Assembly: GCA_000702025.1 (NCBI GenBank)
Contig: JNKJ01000030.1
Coordinates: forward strand, 1-64,000
DNA: 64,000 nucleotides
Reading direction: 5' to 3'
DNA from: Blautia schinkii DSM 10518
GTDB taxonomy: Bacteria > Bacillota > Clostridia > Lachnospirales > Lachnospiraceae
Below are positions 1 to 7,008 of this stretch, piece after piece. How positions within the stretch are numbered: position 1 is the stretch's first letter; every line of letters begins with the position of its first letter. The position numbers were made by a program, and so were the translations under genes. The notes beneath the pieces are model-generated. The model was not told the DNA's origin and made no database searches. It saw only the letters and a list, made by a program, of their open reading frames with translations.

Positions 1-191
1 ATGCGTGTCATCAGTAAGACATGGCTCTCGTAAGTGATATAACTCTGGTGGCGTGGGTCATCCAGTCGTTTCAACATGGACAGGAGTCCGGGGAAATAGT
101 GGCGGATCACCTTTACCAGTTCGCATGCCAGATGAAACTGGGCCAGGTGTTCCCTTGTATCTTTTCTGGTTACCTTTGCTTTTGTTTTCAT
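1..191 (-). CDS. Transposase-like protein, N-terminal part, cut by the window edge
   Basis: Reading leftward from an ATG at 189-191, 63 codons stay open to the edge. A good ribosome binding site (AAGGAGG on the minus strand, about 192-203) precedes the start. The visible protein begins MKTKAKVTRKD and contains DDPRHQSYITYESHVLL, which resembles the N-terminus of transposases found in Clostridia, where a 'DPR...SYITY' segment precedes the DDE domain. The catalytic domain lies outside the window, so the family cannot be fixed and it is unknown whether the gene is intact. No terminal inverted repeat could be identified on the visible side. Confidence 0.5.
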   Translation of the reverse strand, partial: MKTKAKVTRKDTREHLAQFHLACELVKVIRHYFPGLLSMLKRLDDPRHQSYITYESHVLLMTR

Positions 192-256
192 GATAAAAAC
201 CTCCTTTCTTTATGCAGTTGCGAAGAAATAATCCTTTGGTCAGTTTTATTATCTCG

Positions 257-286
257 CAATCCCACATAAAGTGGGAGGTTTTTTTT
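257..286 (+). terminator. Intrinsic terminator, plus strand
   Basis: The inverted repeat TCCCAC/GTGGGA with a 5-nt loop is followed by GG and eight T residues. It points rightward, although the only gene to its left is on the minus strand. It may therefore be the leftover 3' end of a transcript that was interrupted or lies outside the window. Confidence 0.75.
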
Positions 287-381
287 AAAAATTAATTTAA
301 TCGTCAAAGCTGGCTCTGGAAATTGTGAGGGATAGTAAATTCCCCGTTGCTAACTCCGAGAAAAATATATATAATGAAACA

Positions 382-1431
382 ATGGACAAGATAAATGATA
401 AGGCACTAGGCCAAGAACAAATTAGAATTAATAAATACCTGAGTGACGCCGGTTTTTGTTCCCGCAGGGAGGCGGACCGCCTGGCGGAAGCAGGAAGAAT
501 TACGGTGGACGGACATATGGCAAAGGCCGGGGATAAGGTTGTTCCCGGTTCTGTAGTGTGCGTGGACGGCGTACAGGTCAATAGAATAGATGAGAAAGTA
601 TTACTATTATTTTACAAGCCTAGAGGAATTGTGTGCAGCACAAAGCAGCAGCGAGATGAGACAACCGTGACCGATTATCTTAAATATCCCCTGCGTATTT
701 ACCCCGTGGGGAGGCTTGATAAGGAGTCAGAGGGTCTGCTTCTTCTTACCAATGAAGGCGGTTTGGTAAATAAGATCATGCGTGCAGGAAACCATCACGA
801 GAAGGAATATCTGGTGACAGTGGACAAGGCGGTGGACGACAGCTTTATCCGGGGGATGTCGGGCGGTGTGCCTATACTGGATACAGTGACCCGGCCATGC
901 TTTATAGAACGTACCGGGAAGCATACTTTCCGCGTTATTCTTACCCAGGGGCTGAACCGCCAGATCCGGCGCATGTGCGAATATTTTGGGTATCATGTGG
1001 TATCCTTAAAAAGAGTCAGAATTATGAATCTGAAGCTTTCCGGGCTTAAGCCCGGAGAGTACAGGGAGATTGCCGACGAGGAATGGAAGGAACTGAGCAG
1101 GCTGGTAAGCTCATCATCCAATGAGACAGTAACAGCGAAAACGCAAAAGACAACAGCAAAGACAACAGTGAAGACATCATCAAAGGCTGTGGCAAAAGCA
1201 GCATCAGAAACGGTAATAGAAACAGGAGGGCATCATGGAGACAACCGAGACCATACAGCGAATGAAGGAGCTGGCAGAAAAGCTCGACAAGGCAGCAAAA
1301 GCCTATTATCAGCAGGACAGGGAAATCATGACCAATCTGGAGTACGACGCTCTGTACGACGAGCTGCAGGCTCTGGAGGAGGAAACGGGTATCGTTCTGG
1401 CAAACAGCCCCACGGTAAGCGTTGGATATGA
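382..1431 (+). CDS. rluF: 23S rRNA pseudouridine synthase, RluF type
   Basis: Isomerises a uridine of 23S rRNA to pseudouridine (U2604 in E. coli). An S4 RNA-binding domain (INKYLSDAGFCSRREADR) comes first, then the RsuA/RluB/E/F catalytic domain with the GRLDKESEGL motif carrying the catalytic Asp. RluF-like stretches follow: MRAGNHHEKEYLVTVDK, FIRGMSGGVPIL and QGLNRQIRRMCEYFGY. The in-frame ATG at 382 is preferred. A GTG at 325 would add 19 residues, and neither has a strong Shine-Dalgarno. After the catalytic domain comes a Thr/Lys/Ala-rich tail, as in E. coli RluF, and the frame then continues 197 bp into ligA. That last part is probably translated but looks like low-complexity shadow sequence. 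Confidence 0.9.
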   Translation: MDKINDKALGQEQIRINKYLSDAGFCSRREADRLAEAGRITVDGHMAKAGDKVVPGSVVCVDGVQVNRIDEKVLLLFYKPRGIVCSTKQQRDETTVTDYLKYPLRIYPVGRLDKESEGLLLLTNEGGLVNKIMRAGNHHEKEYLVTVDKAVDDSFIRGMSGGVPILDTVTRPCFIERTGKHTFRVILTQGLNRQIRRMCEYFGYHVVSLKRVRIMNLKLSGLKPGEYREIADEEWKELSRLVSSSSNETVTAKTQKTTAKTTVKTSSKAVAKAASETVIETGGHHGDNRDHTANEGAGRKARQGSKSLLSAGQGNHDQSGVRRSVRRAAGSGGGNGYRSGKQPHGKRWI

Positions 1432-3202
1432 GGCTCTGGAACAGTTACCTAAGGAGGAACACGAAAGTCCTATGCTCTCGCTGGATAAGACAAAGGACAG
1501 AGAGGTTCTGCGTGAGTTTATCGGGGAACATAAATGCGTGCTTTCCTGGAAGCTGGACGGACTTACCATCGTGCTTACCTATGAAAATGGGGAACTGCGA
1601 AAGGCAGTCACCAGAGGAAACGGTGTGGTCGGTGAGGTAATCACCAATAATGCCAGAGTGTTTCAAAATATACCCCTTAAAATCGCGTATCAGGGCAGAC
1701 TGGTGCTGCGTGGGGAAGCGATTATCACCTATTCGGATTTCGAGCACATCAATGCTTCTATCGAGGATGTAGAGGCAAAGTATAAAAATCCCCGTAATCT
1801 CTGCAGCGGCTCTGTGCGCCAGCTTAATAATGAGATTACAGCTAAACGAAATGTACGTTTCTATGCCTTCGGGTTGGTAAGTGCGCAGGAGGTAGATTTC
1901 CATAATTCCAGAGAGTATCAGTTTGAGTGGCTTAAACGGCAGGGATTCGATGTGGTGGAATACAGGACTGTCACAGCGGAGACGCTCGATTCGGCAATGG
2001 ATTATTTTTCAACGGCAATCACTACGAATGATTTCCCGTCGGACGGCCTGGTTGCGCTGTACGATGATATTGCGTACGGTGATTCTCTCGGAAGAACGGC
2101 GAAATTCCCACGCAATGCGTTTGCGTTTAAGTGGGCGGATGAAATGCGGGAGACACATCTTCTGGAAATGGAGTGGAGCCCATCACGTACCGGGCTGATC
2201 AATCCGGTGGCGATTTTTGAACCGGTGGAGCTGGAGGGAACTACGGTAAGCCGCGCCAGTGTGCACAATATCAGCATTCTTAAGGAGCTGGGCTTAGGGA
2301 TTGGCGATACCATCAAGGTATACAAGGCAAACATGATCATCCCCCAGATTGCGGAGAACCTTACAAGAAGCGGCAATCTGGAAATTCCGGATACCTGTCC
2401 CGCGTGCGGCGGGGATGCTAAGATACGCAGGGAAAACGATGTAGAGTCCCTTTATTGTTTGAATCCGCAATGTGCAGCAAAGAAAATCAAGGCATTTACC
2501 TTGTTTGCCAGCCGGGACGCCATGAATATAGACGGTTTGTCCGAGGCTACCCTGGAGAAATTCATTGCCAGGGGCTTTATCCATGATTTTGGAGACATTT
2601 TTGAGATTGAGAAGCACCGGGATGAAATCGTGACGATGGAAGGCTTTGGGGAAAAATCCTTTGTTAATCTTCTTGAAAGTCTTGAAAAGGCAAAAGATAC
2701 GACTCTGGCCAAGGTGATTTACAGCCTGGGCATTTCTAATATCGGACTGGCCAACGCTAAGGTGATTTGCCGCCATTTTGATAATGATTTAGAAAAAATC
2801 CGCCATGCGGATGAGGAAGAAATCAGTGCAATTGATGGTATCGGTCCGGTGATTGCCGGAAAGCTGGTTGAGTATTTCGCGGATCCAGGAAATAATGAGA
2901 GACTTGACCATTTGCTTACCTACCTTCATATTGAGAAGGAGGAGCAGGACGGCGAGCAGAAGTTTGCGGGTGTGAACTTTGTAATCACCGGAAGTGTGGA
3001 GCATTTTGCAAATCGCGGAGAAATGAAAGAGTATATCGAGTCACTGGGGGGAAAAGTGACCGGCTCTGTGACAAGCAAGACGAATTATTTGATCAACAAT
3101 GATACGACTTCTAATTCATCTAAGAATAAGAAAGCCAAGGAACTGGGGATACCGATTCTTTCCGAGGAGGATTTCCTTAAGCTTTCCGGGCGCGAGGCGT
3201 AA
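1235..3202 (+). CDS. ligA: NAD+-dependent DNA ligase
   Basis: Seals nicks in duplex DNA using NAD+, joining Okazaki fragments and completing repair. The 655 residues are close to the usual 660-670. Visible parts in order: the Ia domain, an adenylation domain with the active-site lysine in WKLDG (K106), the OB region, a four-Cys zinc finger (CPACGG...CLNPQC), a helix-hairpin-helix region (IDGIGPVIAGKL) and a C-terminal BRCT domain (FVITGSVEHFANRGEM...). The start is fixed by the strong AGGAGGG 6-7 nt upstream. It begins inside the 3' end of rluF in another frame, so the two are probably translated from one transcript. Confidence 0.97.
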   Translation: METTETIQRMKELAEKLDKAAKAYYQQDREIMTNLEYDALYDELQALEEETGIVLANSPTVSVGYEALEQLPKEEHESPMLSLDKTKDREVLREFIGEHKCVLSWKLDGLTIVLTYENGELRKAVTRGNGVVGEVITNNARVFQNIPLKIAYQGRLVLRGEAIITYSDFEHINASIEDVEAKYKNPRNLCSGSVRQLNNEITAKRNVRFYAFGLVSAQEVDFHNSREYQFEWLKRQGFDVVEYRTVTAETLDSAMDYFSTAITTNDFPSDGLVALYDDIAYGDSLGRTAKFPRNAFAFKWADEMRETHLLEMEWSPSRTGLINPVAIFEPVELEGTTVSRASVHNISILKELGLGIGDTIKVYKANMIIPQIAENLTRSGNLEIPDTCPACGGDAKIRRENDVESLYCLNPQCAAKKIKAFTLFASRDAMNIDGLSEATLEKFIARGFIHDFGDIFEIEKHRDEIVTMEGFGEKSFVNLLESLEKAKDTTLAKVIYSLGISNIGLANAKVICRHFDNDLEKIRHADEEEISAIDGIGPVIAGKLVEYFADPGNNERLDHLLTYLHIEKEEQDGEQKFAGVNFVITGSVEHFANRGEMKEYIESLGGKVTGSVTSKTNYLINNDTTSNSSKNKKAKELGIPILSEEDFLKLSGREA

Positions 3203-3238
3203 AAAGCAGGCATATGCGAAAAAAGGGAGGACTGAAAA

Positions 3239-4171
3239 ATGCCGATTAAAATACAAAGCGATTTACCTGTAAAAGAAATACTGGAAAAAGAGAATATTTT
3301 CGTGATGGATGAGAACCGTGCGCTGCACCAGGATATCCGTCCTATTCAGATTTTGATTCTAAATCTCATGCCATTGAAAGAGGAGACGGAGCTTCAGCTT
3401 CTCCGCTCTTTGTCAAACACACCTCTTCAGGTAGATGTGACATTTATGACTGTGGAGAGCCATGAATCAAAAAATACCTCTGTTAGTCATCTGAATAAAT
3501 TTTACCAGACATTTTCCGAGCTGAAGAATCAGAAGTTTGATGGAATGATCATCACCGGTGCTCCGGTGGAACAGATGGAATTTGAAGATGTGGACTACTG
3601 GCAGGAACTGGTGGAAATTATGGACTGGACCGAGACTCATGTGACGTCCACCATTTATCTGTGCTGGGCAGCCCAGGCCGGACTTTACCATCACTTCGGA
3701 CTGCAGAAAAAGCCACTGGACAAGAAAATGTTCGGACTTTTCTGGCATAAGGTGATGAACCGTAAGATTCCTCTAGTCCGGGGATTTGACGATATGTTCC
3801 TGGCCCCCCACTCCCGGCATACCGAGGTGCCTATCGCGGACATTCATGCCTGTGAAGGGCTGACTGTGCTGGCTGAGTCGGAGGAGGCAGGTTTGTTCCT
3901 CGCCATGGCGGAGGATGGCCGCAAGATTTTTGTCATGGGCCACCCGGAATATGACAGGGTTACTCTGGATGGGGAATATAAGAGAGATGCGGGCAAAGGC
4001 CTGCCCATTGAACTTCCGGAGAATTATTATAAGGAGAATGATCCCGAAAATAAGCCTCTGCTTATGTGGAGGGCACATGCAAATAATCTGTATACCAATT
4101 GGCTGAACTACTACGTATATCAGAGCACGCCATATGACCTTTATGGGACACCGGATTTTAGCGATATATAA
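3239..4171 (+). CDS. metA: Homoserine O-acetyltransferase, MetA family
   Basis: First committed step of methionine synthesis: acylates homoserine. The 310 residues match the family length. The catalytic Cys is C142 in YLCWAAQAGLY, and H235 and E237 lie in GHPEYD. Residue 111 is Glu (GAPVEQMEF). Established work on this family links Glu at 111 to acetyl-CoA use and Gly to succinyl-CoA use, so this enzyme is predicted to be an acetyltransferase although the family is often annotated as succinyltransferase. The ribosome binding site is GGGAGG, 10 nt upstream. It lies 36 bp after ligA and could share its transcript. No SAM riboswitch was seen. Confidence 0.95.
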   Translation: MPIKIQSDLPVKEILEKENIFVMDENRALHQDIRPIQILILNLMPLKEETELQLLRSLSNTPLQVDVTFMTVESHESKNTSVSHLNKFYQTFSELKNQKFDGMIITGAPVEQMEFEDVDYWQELVEIMDWTETHVTSTIYLCWAAQAGLYHHFGLQKKPLDKKMFGLFWHKVMNRKIPLVRGFDDMFLAPHSRHTEVPIADIHACEGLTVLAESEEAGLFLAMAEDGRKIFVMGHPEYDRVTLDGEYKRDAGKGLPIELPENYYKENDPENKPLLMWRAHANNLYTNWLNYYVYQSTPYDLYGTPDFSDI

Positions 4172-4265
4172 AGGGGGTTATTATAATTTTTGGTAGAAAA
4201 ACATTTATAACTTGTACAGCTATGCTTTAATTATCCTAAAAAATCCATTTGAGAGGACATTCGTA

Positions 4266-4349
4266 ATGCAATATTCAGTTAAAATCTTGTAATCACGCGG
4301 ATTTAGCCGCTGTGGAATAGATCAAGTAAAAGAAATGCTGGAAAAATAA
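4266..4349 (+). pseudogene. Interrupted micro-ORF downstream of metA
   Basis: An ATG at 4266 with AGAGGA upstream opens a frame of 8 codons, hits TAA at 4290-4292 and then continues open as SRGFSRCGIDQVKEMLEK to a second TAA at 4347-4349. The second half looks protein-like. This could be a small gene with a nonsense mutation or chance. It sits in the 255-bp metA-to-4427 interval, which otherwise holds only the terminator at 4363-4402. Confidence 0.25.
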
Positions 4350-4362
4350 CCGATACTATGCC

Positions 4363-4402
4363 GGAAAGGACAGAAGAGTTAAAAACTCAGCTGTCCTTTT
4401 CC
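4363..4402 (+). terminator. Intrinsic terminator after metA
   Basis: A long hairpin, GGAAAGGACAG with an inner GAGTT/AACTC stem pairing to CTGTCCTTTTCC, has its own run of T residues in the 3' arm. It probably ends the ligA-metA transcript about 190 nt downstream of the metA stop. Confidence 0.75.
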
Positions 4403-4426
4403 TGCATTATGTAACTTGTAAAATGC

Positions 4427-4765
4427 TTATAAAGTTTTTGTTCTCACTAAGTAATCACTCAAATAGTATACTAATTCTTTTGGCGATGGTTTCTGATCGA
4501 GTTTGCAGCCGGCTATTTGTTCCAGCTTTTGGTGCTTTCCATAAGTCCAACAATCTGTATTCGCCCGGGCAATACTTCTGGAAATAGATACGGTAGTAAT
4601 TTGCAGCTCGTCAGCAATTATGGGATAAACATGTTCTAGTGAGAATCCTTGATAAAGCGGGGCATCACAGCAGTGGTATACCACGAGAGCCAGGTGATAG
4701 TAACACTTATTGCAGGGATGTCCGGCAATAGAACGGACTAGCAGCAATACATCTTGTAAACACAT
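4427..4765 (-). CDS. Stand-alone Spo0A C-terminal-domain-like DNA-binding protein
   Basis: A 112-residue protein starting at the ATG at 4763-4765, chosen because AGGAGG lies 8-9 nt upstream. Its second half aligns by eye with the Spo0A effector domain: VYPIIADELQITT...SRSIARAN...W..GKHQKLEQIAG...PSPKELVYYLSDYL, compared with the 'LYPDIAKKF.TT..RVERAIRHA.EVAW.RG' pattern. There is no receiver domain. Four Cys and several His in the first half (HPCNKCYYH, YHCC) hint at metal binding but form no known motif. The gene is divergent from the BlaI/BlaR operon and lies in AT-rich sequence. It may be a small regulator; its target is unknown. Confidence 0.6.
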   Translation of the reverse strand: MCLQDVLLLVRSIAGHPCNKCYYHLALVVYHCCDAPLYQGFSLEHVYPIIADELQITTVSISRSIARANTDCWTYGKHQKLEQIAGCKLDQKPSPKELVYYLSDYLVRTKTL

Positions 4766-4925
4766 TATTGAATTCCTCCTAAGTAAAATATGTTTTAAAA
4801 TAAATATATTATATAAAAAATATAGAGTTTGGAGGGAATTGCGACAGAGTATGACAAAGTCGGACAAGGTAATTTCCAGAAAACCCAATATATTTGATTA
4901 AATTCAATTTTTTTTAACAGAACTA

Positions 4926-4954
4926 TTTACATTTATATCACTATAGTATATAAT
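4926..4954 (+). promoter_or_regulatory. Promoter and possible operator of the BlaI-type operon
   Basis: TTTACA at 4926-4931 and TATAAT at 4949-4954 are separated by exactly 17 bp. The spacer and -10 contain an imperfect dyad centred on CTATAG (TATATcaCTATAGtATATA, 4935-4953). A repressor bound there would block the promoter, which fits autoregulation by the BlaI-like protein encoded next. Confidence 0.65.
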
Positions 4955-4999
4955 CAAAAGAAAATATATGTGGAAAAAATATAAACTTGGATGTGAGTT

Positions 5000-5356
5000 A
5001 TGACAAAAACAGAAATTAAAATATTAAAAACGCTTTGGGAAAATGAAAGTCCCATGTCTGCATCAGAAATATTGAAAAAAAATGCAGACATGAAAGATAT
5101 AACCGTAAGAAAAACACTGAAAACAATGCTGGATAATAATCTGATAAAGGTAGATGGCATAACGCAGACAACCAAAAATTTTGCGAGAACTTTTTCTCCG
5201 TCAATTACAAAAGAGCAGTTGGCATTTATGGAAATTTCGAAAGTGTCAGAGTTAGACTCTTTTCAATTTGCGTCCGCATTACTGGAGAGGGAAAGCTTGT
5301 CGAATAGCCAATTATGTAAATTAAGATCTATTATTGATAAGAGGTTAGACAAATAA
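5000..5356 (+). CDS. BlaI/MecI-family winged-helix repressor
   Basis: A 118-residue protein with the BlaI/MecI layout: an N-terminal winged helix (MTKTEIKILKTLWENESPMSASEI, then VRKTLKTMLDNNLIK) and a C-terminal dimerisation helix region (SNSQLCKLRSIIDKRLDK). In this family the repressor leaves its operator when the partner membrane protease is activated. The stop codon directly abuts the start of the M56 peptidase gene, so the two are co-translated. The regulated genes are probably the operon itself, including the small secreted protein at its end. No beta-lactamase or PBP2a gene is nearby. Confidence 0.85.
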   Translation: MTKTEIKILKTLWENESPMSASEILKKNADMKDITVRKTLKTMLDNNLIKVDGITQTTKNFARTFSPSITKEQLAFMEISKVSELDSFQFASALLERESLSNSQLCKLRSIIDKRLDK

Positions 5357-6499
5357 ATGGAATTAACAATATCAGGATTTTGGACTGCTTTAGTGATTAT
5401 TATTGTGATGTCTATTTTTCTGTTCTTTGTTACAAGAAATAGTGACTTATATAATACTGTCAGTCCTACTACAGTTATATTGTGTGGATTGTTAGTATTA
5501 GTTAGGGTTGTTTTACCATGTGAAATTGGTTTTGCCAGAGACATGTATATCCCCCGGATTTTTCCTGTGTTGGACAGTGTTATCCGATACGATATTATAA
5601 AGCTCGGCAGTCATGCAATTACAATATGGATGATTATGTTGTTCATATGGTGTATTGCAGCGGTAAAAAAACTGTACGAATTGATTTGTGATTATATCAA
5701 AATGTGCAGGATTGTGGAGCTATGTGATGAACCAGACAGTGATTTGCTATTTAATATACAAAAGATGCAGGTCAGGGCTGGAGTAACGTCAAGAGCTATT
5801 ACATATAAAGTTAGTAAATTGTATGGTAATCCATTTGTTTTTGGAGTCGGGAAACCGATTATTATACTTCCGCTCAGTGTATCGTTACGTTCAGAAGATG
5901 AATTGTATATGGTACTGCTGCATGAGTGGAGCCATTATAAAAGAAAAGATGGTATAACGAAAATAGTATTAGAGGTTTTTTGCCGGATATTTTGGTGGCT
6001 GCCGTTTATTGGAGTTATTAAACGCAGAATTAACGAAGCAATGGAAATCAGAGCTGACTGGAATGTTATCAAAAATATGCAGGAAGACGAAAAAACACAG
6101 TATATGATTTTACTTTGCGAGATGTCGGAGATTGCAAGCGCAAATCAAGGTGGTATGATATTGTCCAATACTTTTATCGATGGGCAGATTAGTACGATGG
6201 AAAGGCGGTTTGAGTTTATTAATGATAAATATAGATGGGGATTTAAAAATGTTGCATTATTGTTAATATCGACAGTTATATTTATCTCTTCTTATTTTGT
6301 CATATTGGAACCTAGATATGTTCCCGATGACGGGACAGTAAATTGTAAGTCTACATGCTATCTGTATAAACAATGTGATGAAAGTTACGATGTTTATATG
6401 GATGGGGTATATATTGGAGCATTAAATGATATTAATTTTTTAAGTGCTTCAGACTTCAAAGATGTAGAAATAAAAGTAATTAAGGAGGATGAAAGATGA
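5357..6499 (+). CDS. BlaR1-type M56 membrane metallopeptidase without a beta-lactam sensor domain
   Basis: A 380-residue protein with N-terminal membrane segments, the zinc motif HEWSH (H189, E190, H193) and a downstream EIRADWN that fits the third ligand of M56 peptidases. A further membrane segment lies near residues 297-318 (VALLLISTVIFISSYFVIL). BlaR1/MecR1 proteins are about 585-600 residues and end in a penicillin-binding sensor. Here only about 60 extracellular residues follow (three Cys, no SxxK). The input signal must therefore be something else, perhaps the small secreted product of the next gene. It overlaps that gene by 4 bp (ATGA). Confidence 0.85.
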   Translation: MELTISGFWTALVIIIVMSIFLFFVTRNSDLYNTVSPTTVILCGLLVLVRVVLPCEIGFARDMYIPRIFPVLDSVIRYDIIKLGSHAITIWMIMLFIWCIAAVKKLYELICDYIKMCRIVELCDEPDSDLLFNIQKMQVRAGVTSRAITYKVSKLYGNPFVFGVGKPIIILPLSVSLRSEDELYMVLLHEWSHYKRKDGITKIVLEVFCRIFWWLPFIGVIKRRINEAMEIRADWNVIKNMQEDEKTQYMILLCEMSEIASANQGGMILSNTFIDGQISTMERRFEFINDKYRWGFKNVALLLISTVIFISSYFVILEPRYVPDDGTVNCKSTCYLYKQCDESYDVYMDGVYIGALNDINFLSASDFKDVEIKVIKEDER

Positions 6500-6735
6500 G
6501 CAAGAAAATCAAAAGGAGATTGGGTGTAGTATTCTTAGTTGCAACAATGTGTATGCCTACAGTTTCTGTAATTGCTTCCGTAGAAGAAGTGAATAGTGTT
6601 GCCGTTGCAAATGAAATAGAGACAAGAGGACCGGCCTATGAGTGGAGGTACAAAATTATAGATGGGAAATTGTACAAAAGATATTACAATATCAAATCTG
6701 GTAAGTATGAGGGGAACTGGATACTTGTTCAGTAG
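6496..6735 (+). CDS. Small secreted protein of the BlaI/BlaR-type operon
   Basis: A 79-residue protein. A basic start (MSKKIKRR) and a hydrophobic stretch (LGVVFLVATMCMPTVSVIA) form a signal peptide. The mature part is about 50 residues, aromatic-rich and Lys-rich (YEWRYKIIDGKLYKRYYNIKS). The start ATG overlaps the stop of the M56 peptidase gene, so translation is coupled. No family was recognised. By position it is a candidate ligand, substrate or immunity partner of the protease; this is inference. Confidence 0.7.
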   Translation: MSKKIKRRLGVVFLVATMCMPTVSVIASVEEVNSVAVANEIETRGPAYEWRYKIIDGKLYKRYYNIKSGKYEGNWILVQ

Positions 6736-6756
6736 GAAAATATTATGTGGTTATCA

Positions 6757-6785
6757 AGGCAGGAAGTAATGCTCCTGCCTTTTTG
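6757..6785 (+). terminator. Intrinsic terminator of the BlaI/BlaR-type operon
   Basis: The perfect 8-bp stem AGGCAGGA/TCCTGCCT with an 8-nt loop is followed by TTTT. It lies 21 bp after the small secreted protein gene. Confidence 0.85.
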
Positions 6786-6839
6786 GTTGCTAAAATCGGA
6801 ATCATTAGGGCTGGTATATAATGTTGGAAGGTATCTGAA

Positions 6840-7007
6840 ATGGTACATATATCTAAGAAAACAATCGTCTTGTTTCTATTGATATCTTTGAGTACAACCA
6901 GCTACCGCTCATCAAATGAAATCAAGTCTGAAGAAAATATAACCGCCGTACTCACTAATTTATTCAGCGACATGGATGAAAGATCACACATGCAACATTC
7001 TTTTTAG
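6840..7007 (+). CDS. Possible 55-residue secreted peptide
   Basis: An ATG at 6840 with GGAAGG 8 nt upstream opens a 55-codon frame ending in TAG at 7005-7007. The product starts MVHISKKTIVLFLLISLSTTS, a plausible signal peptide or lipoprotein-like leader without a lipobox Cys, then a polar tail of about 34 residues ending MQHSF. It ends 1 bp before the aspA stop, which is on the other strand. It could instead be the truncated start of a longer lost secreted protein. The composition matches the AT-rich patch to its left. Confidence 0.4.
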   Translation: MVHISKKTIVLFLLISLSTTSYRSSNEIKSEENITAVLTNLFSDMDERSHMQHSF

Positions 7008-7008
7008 A

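Noticed and set aside
5357-6499. Beta-lactam resistance sensor BlaR1/MecR1
   Set aside because: The penicillin-binding sensor domain is absent and no beta-lactamase or PBP gene is adjacent.
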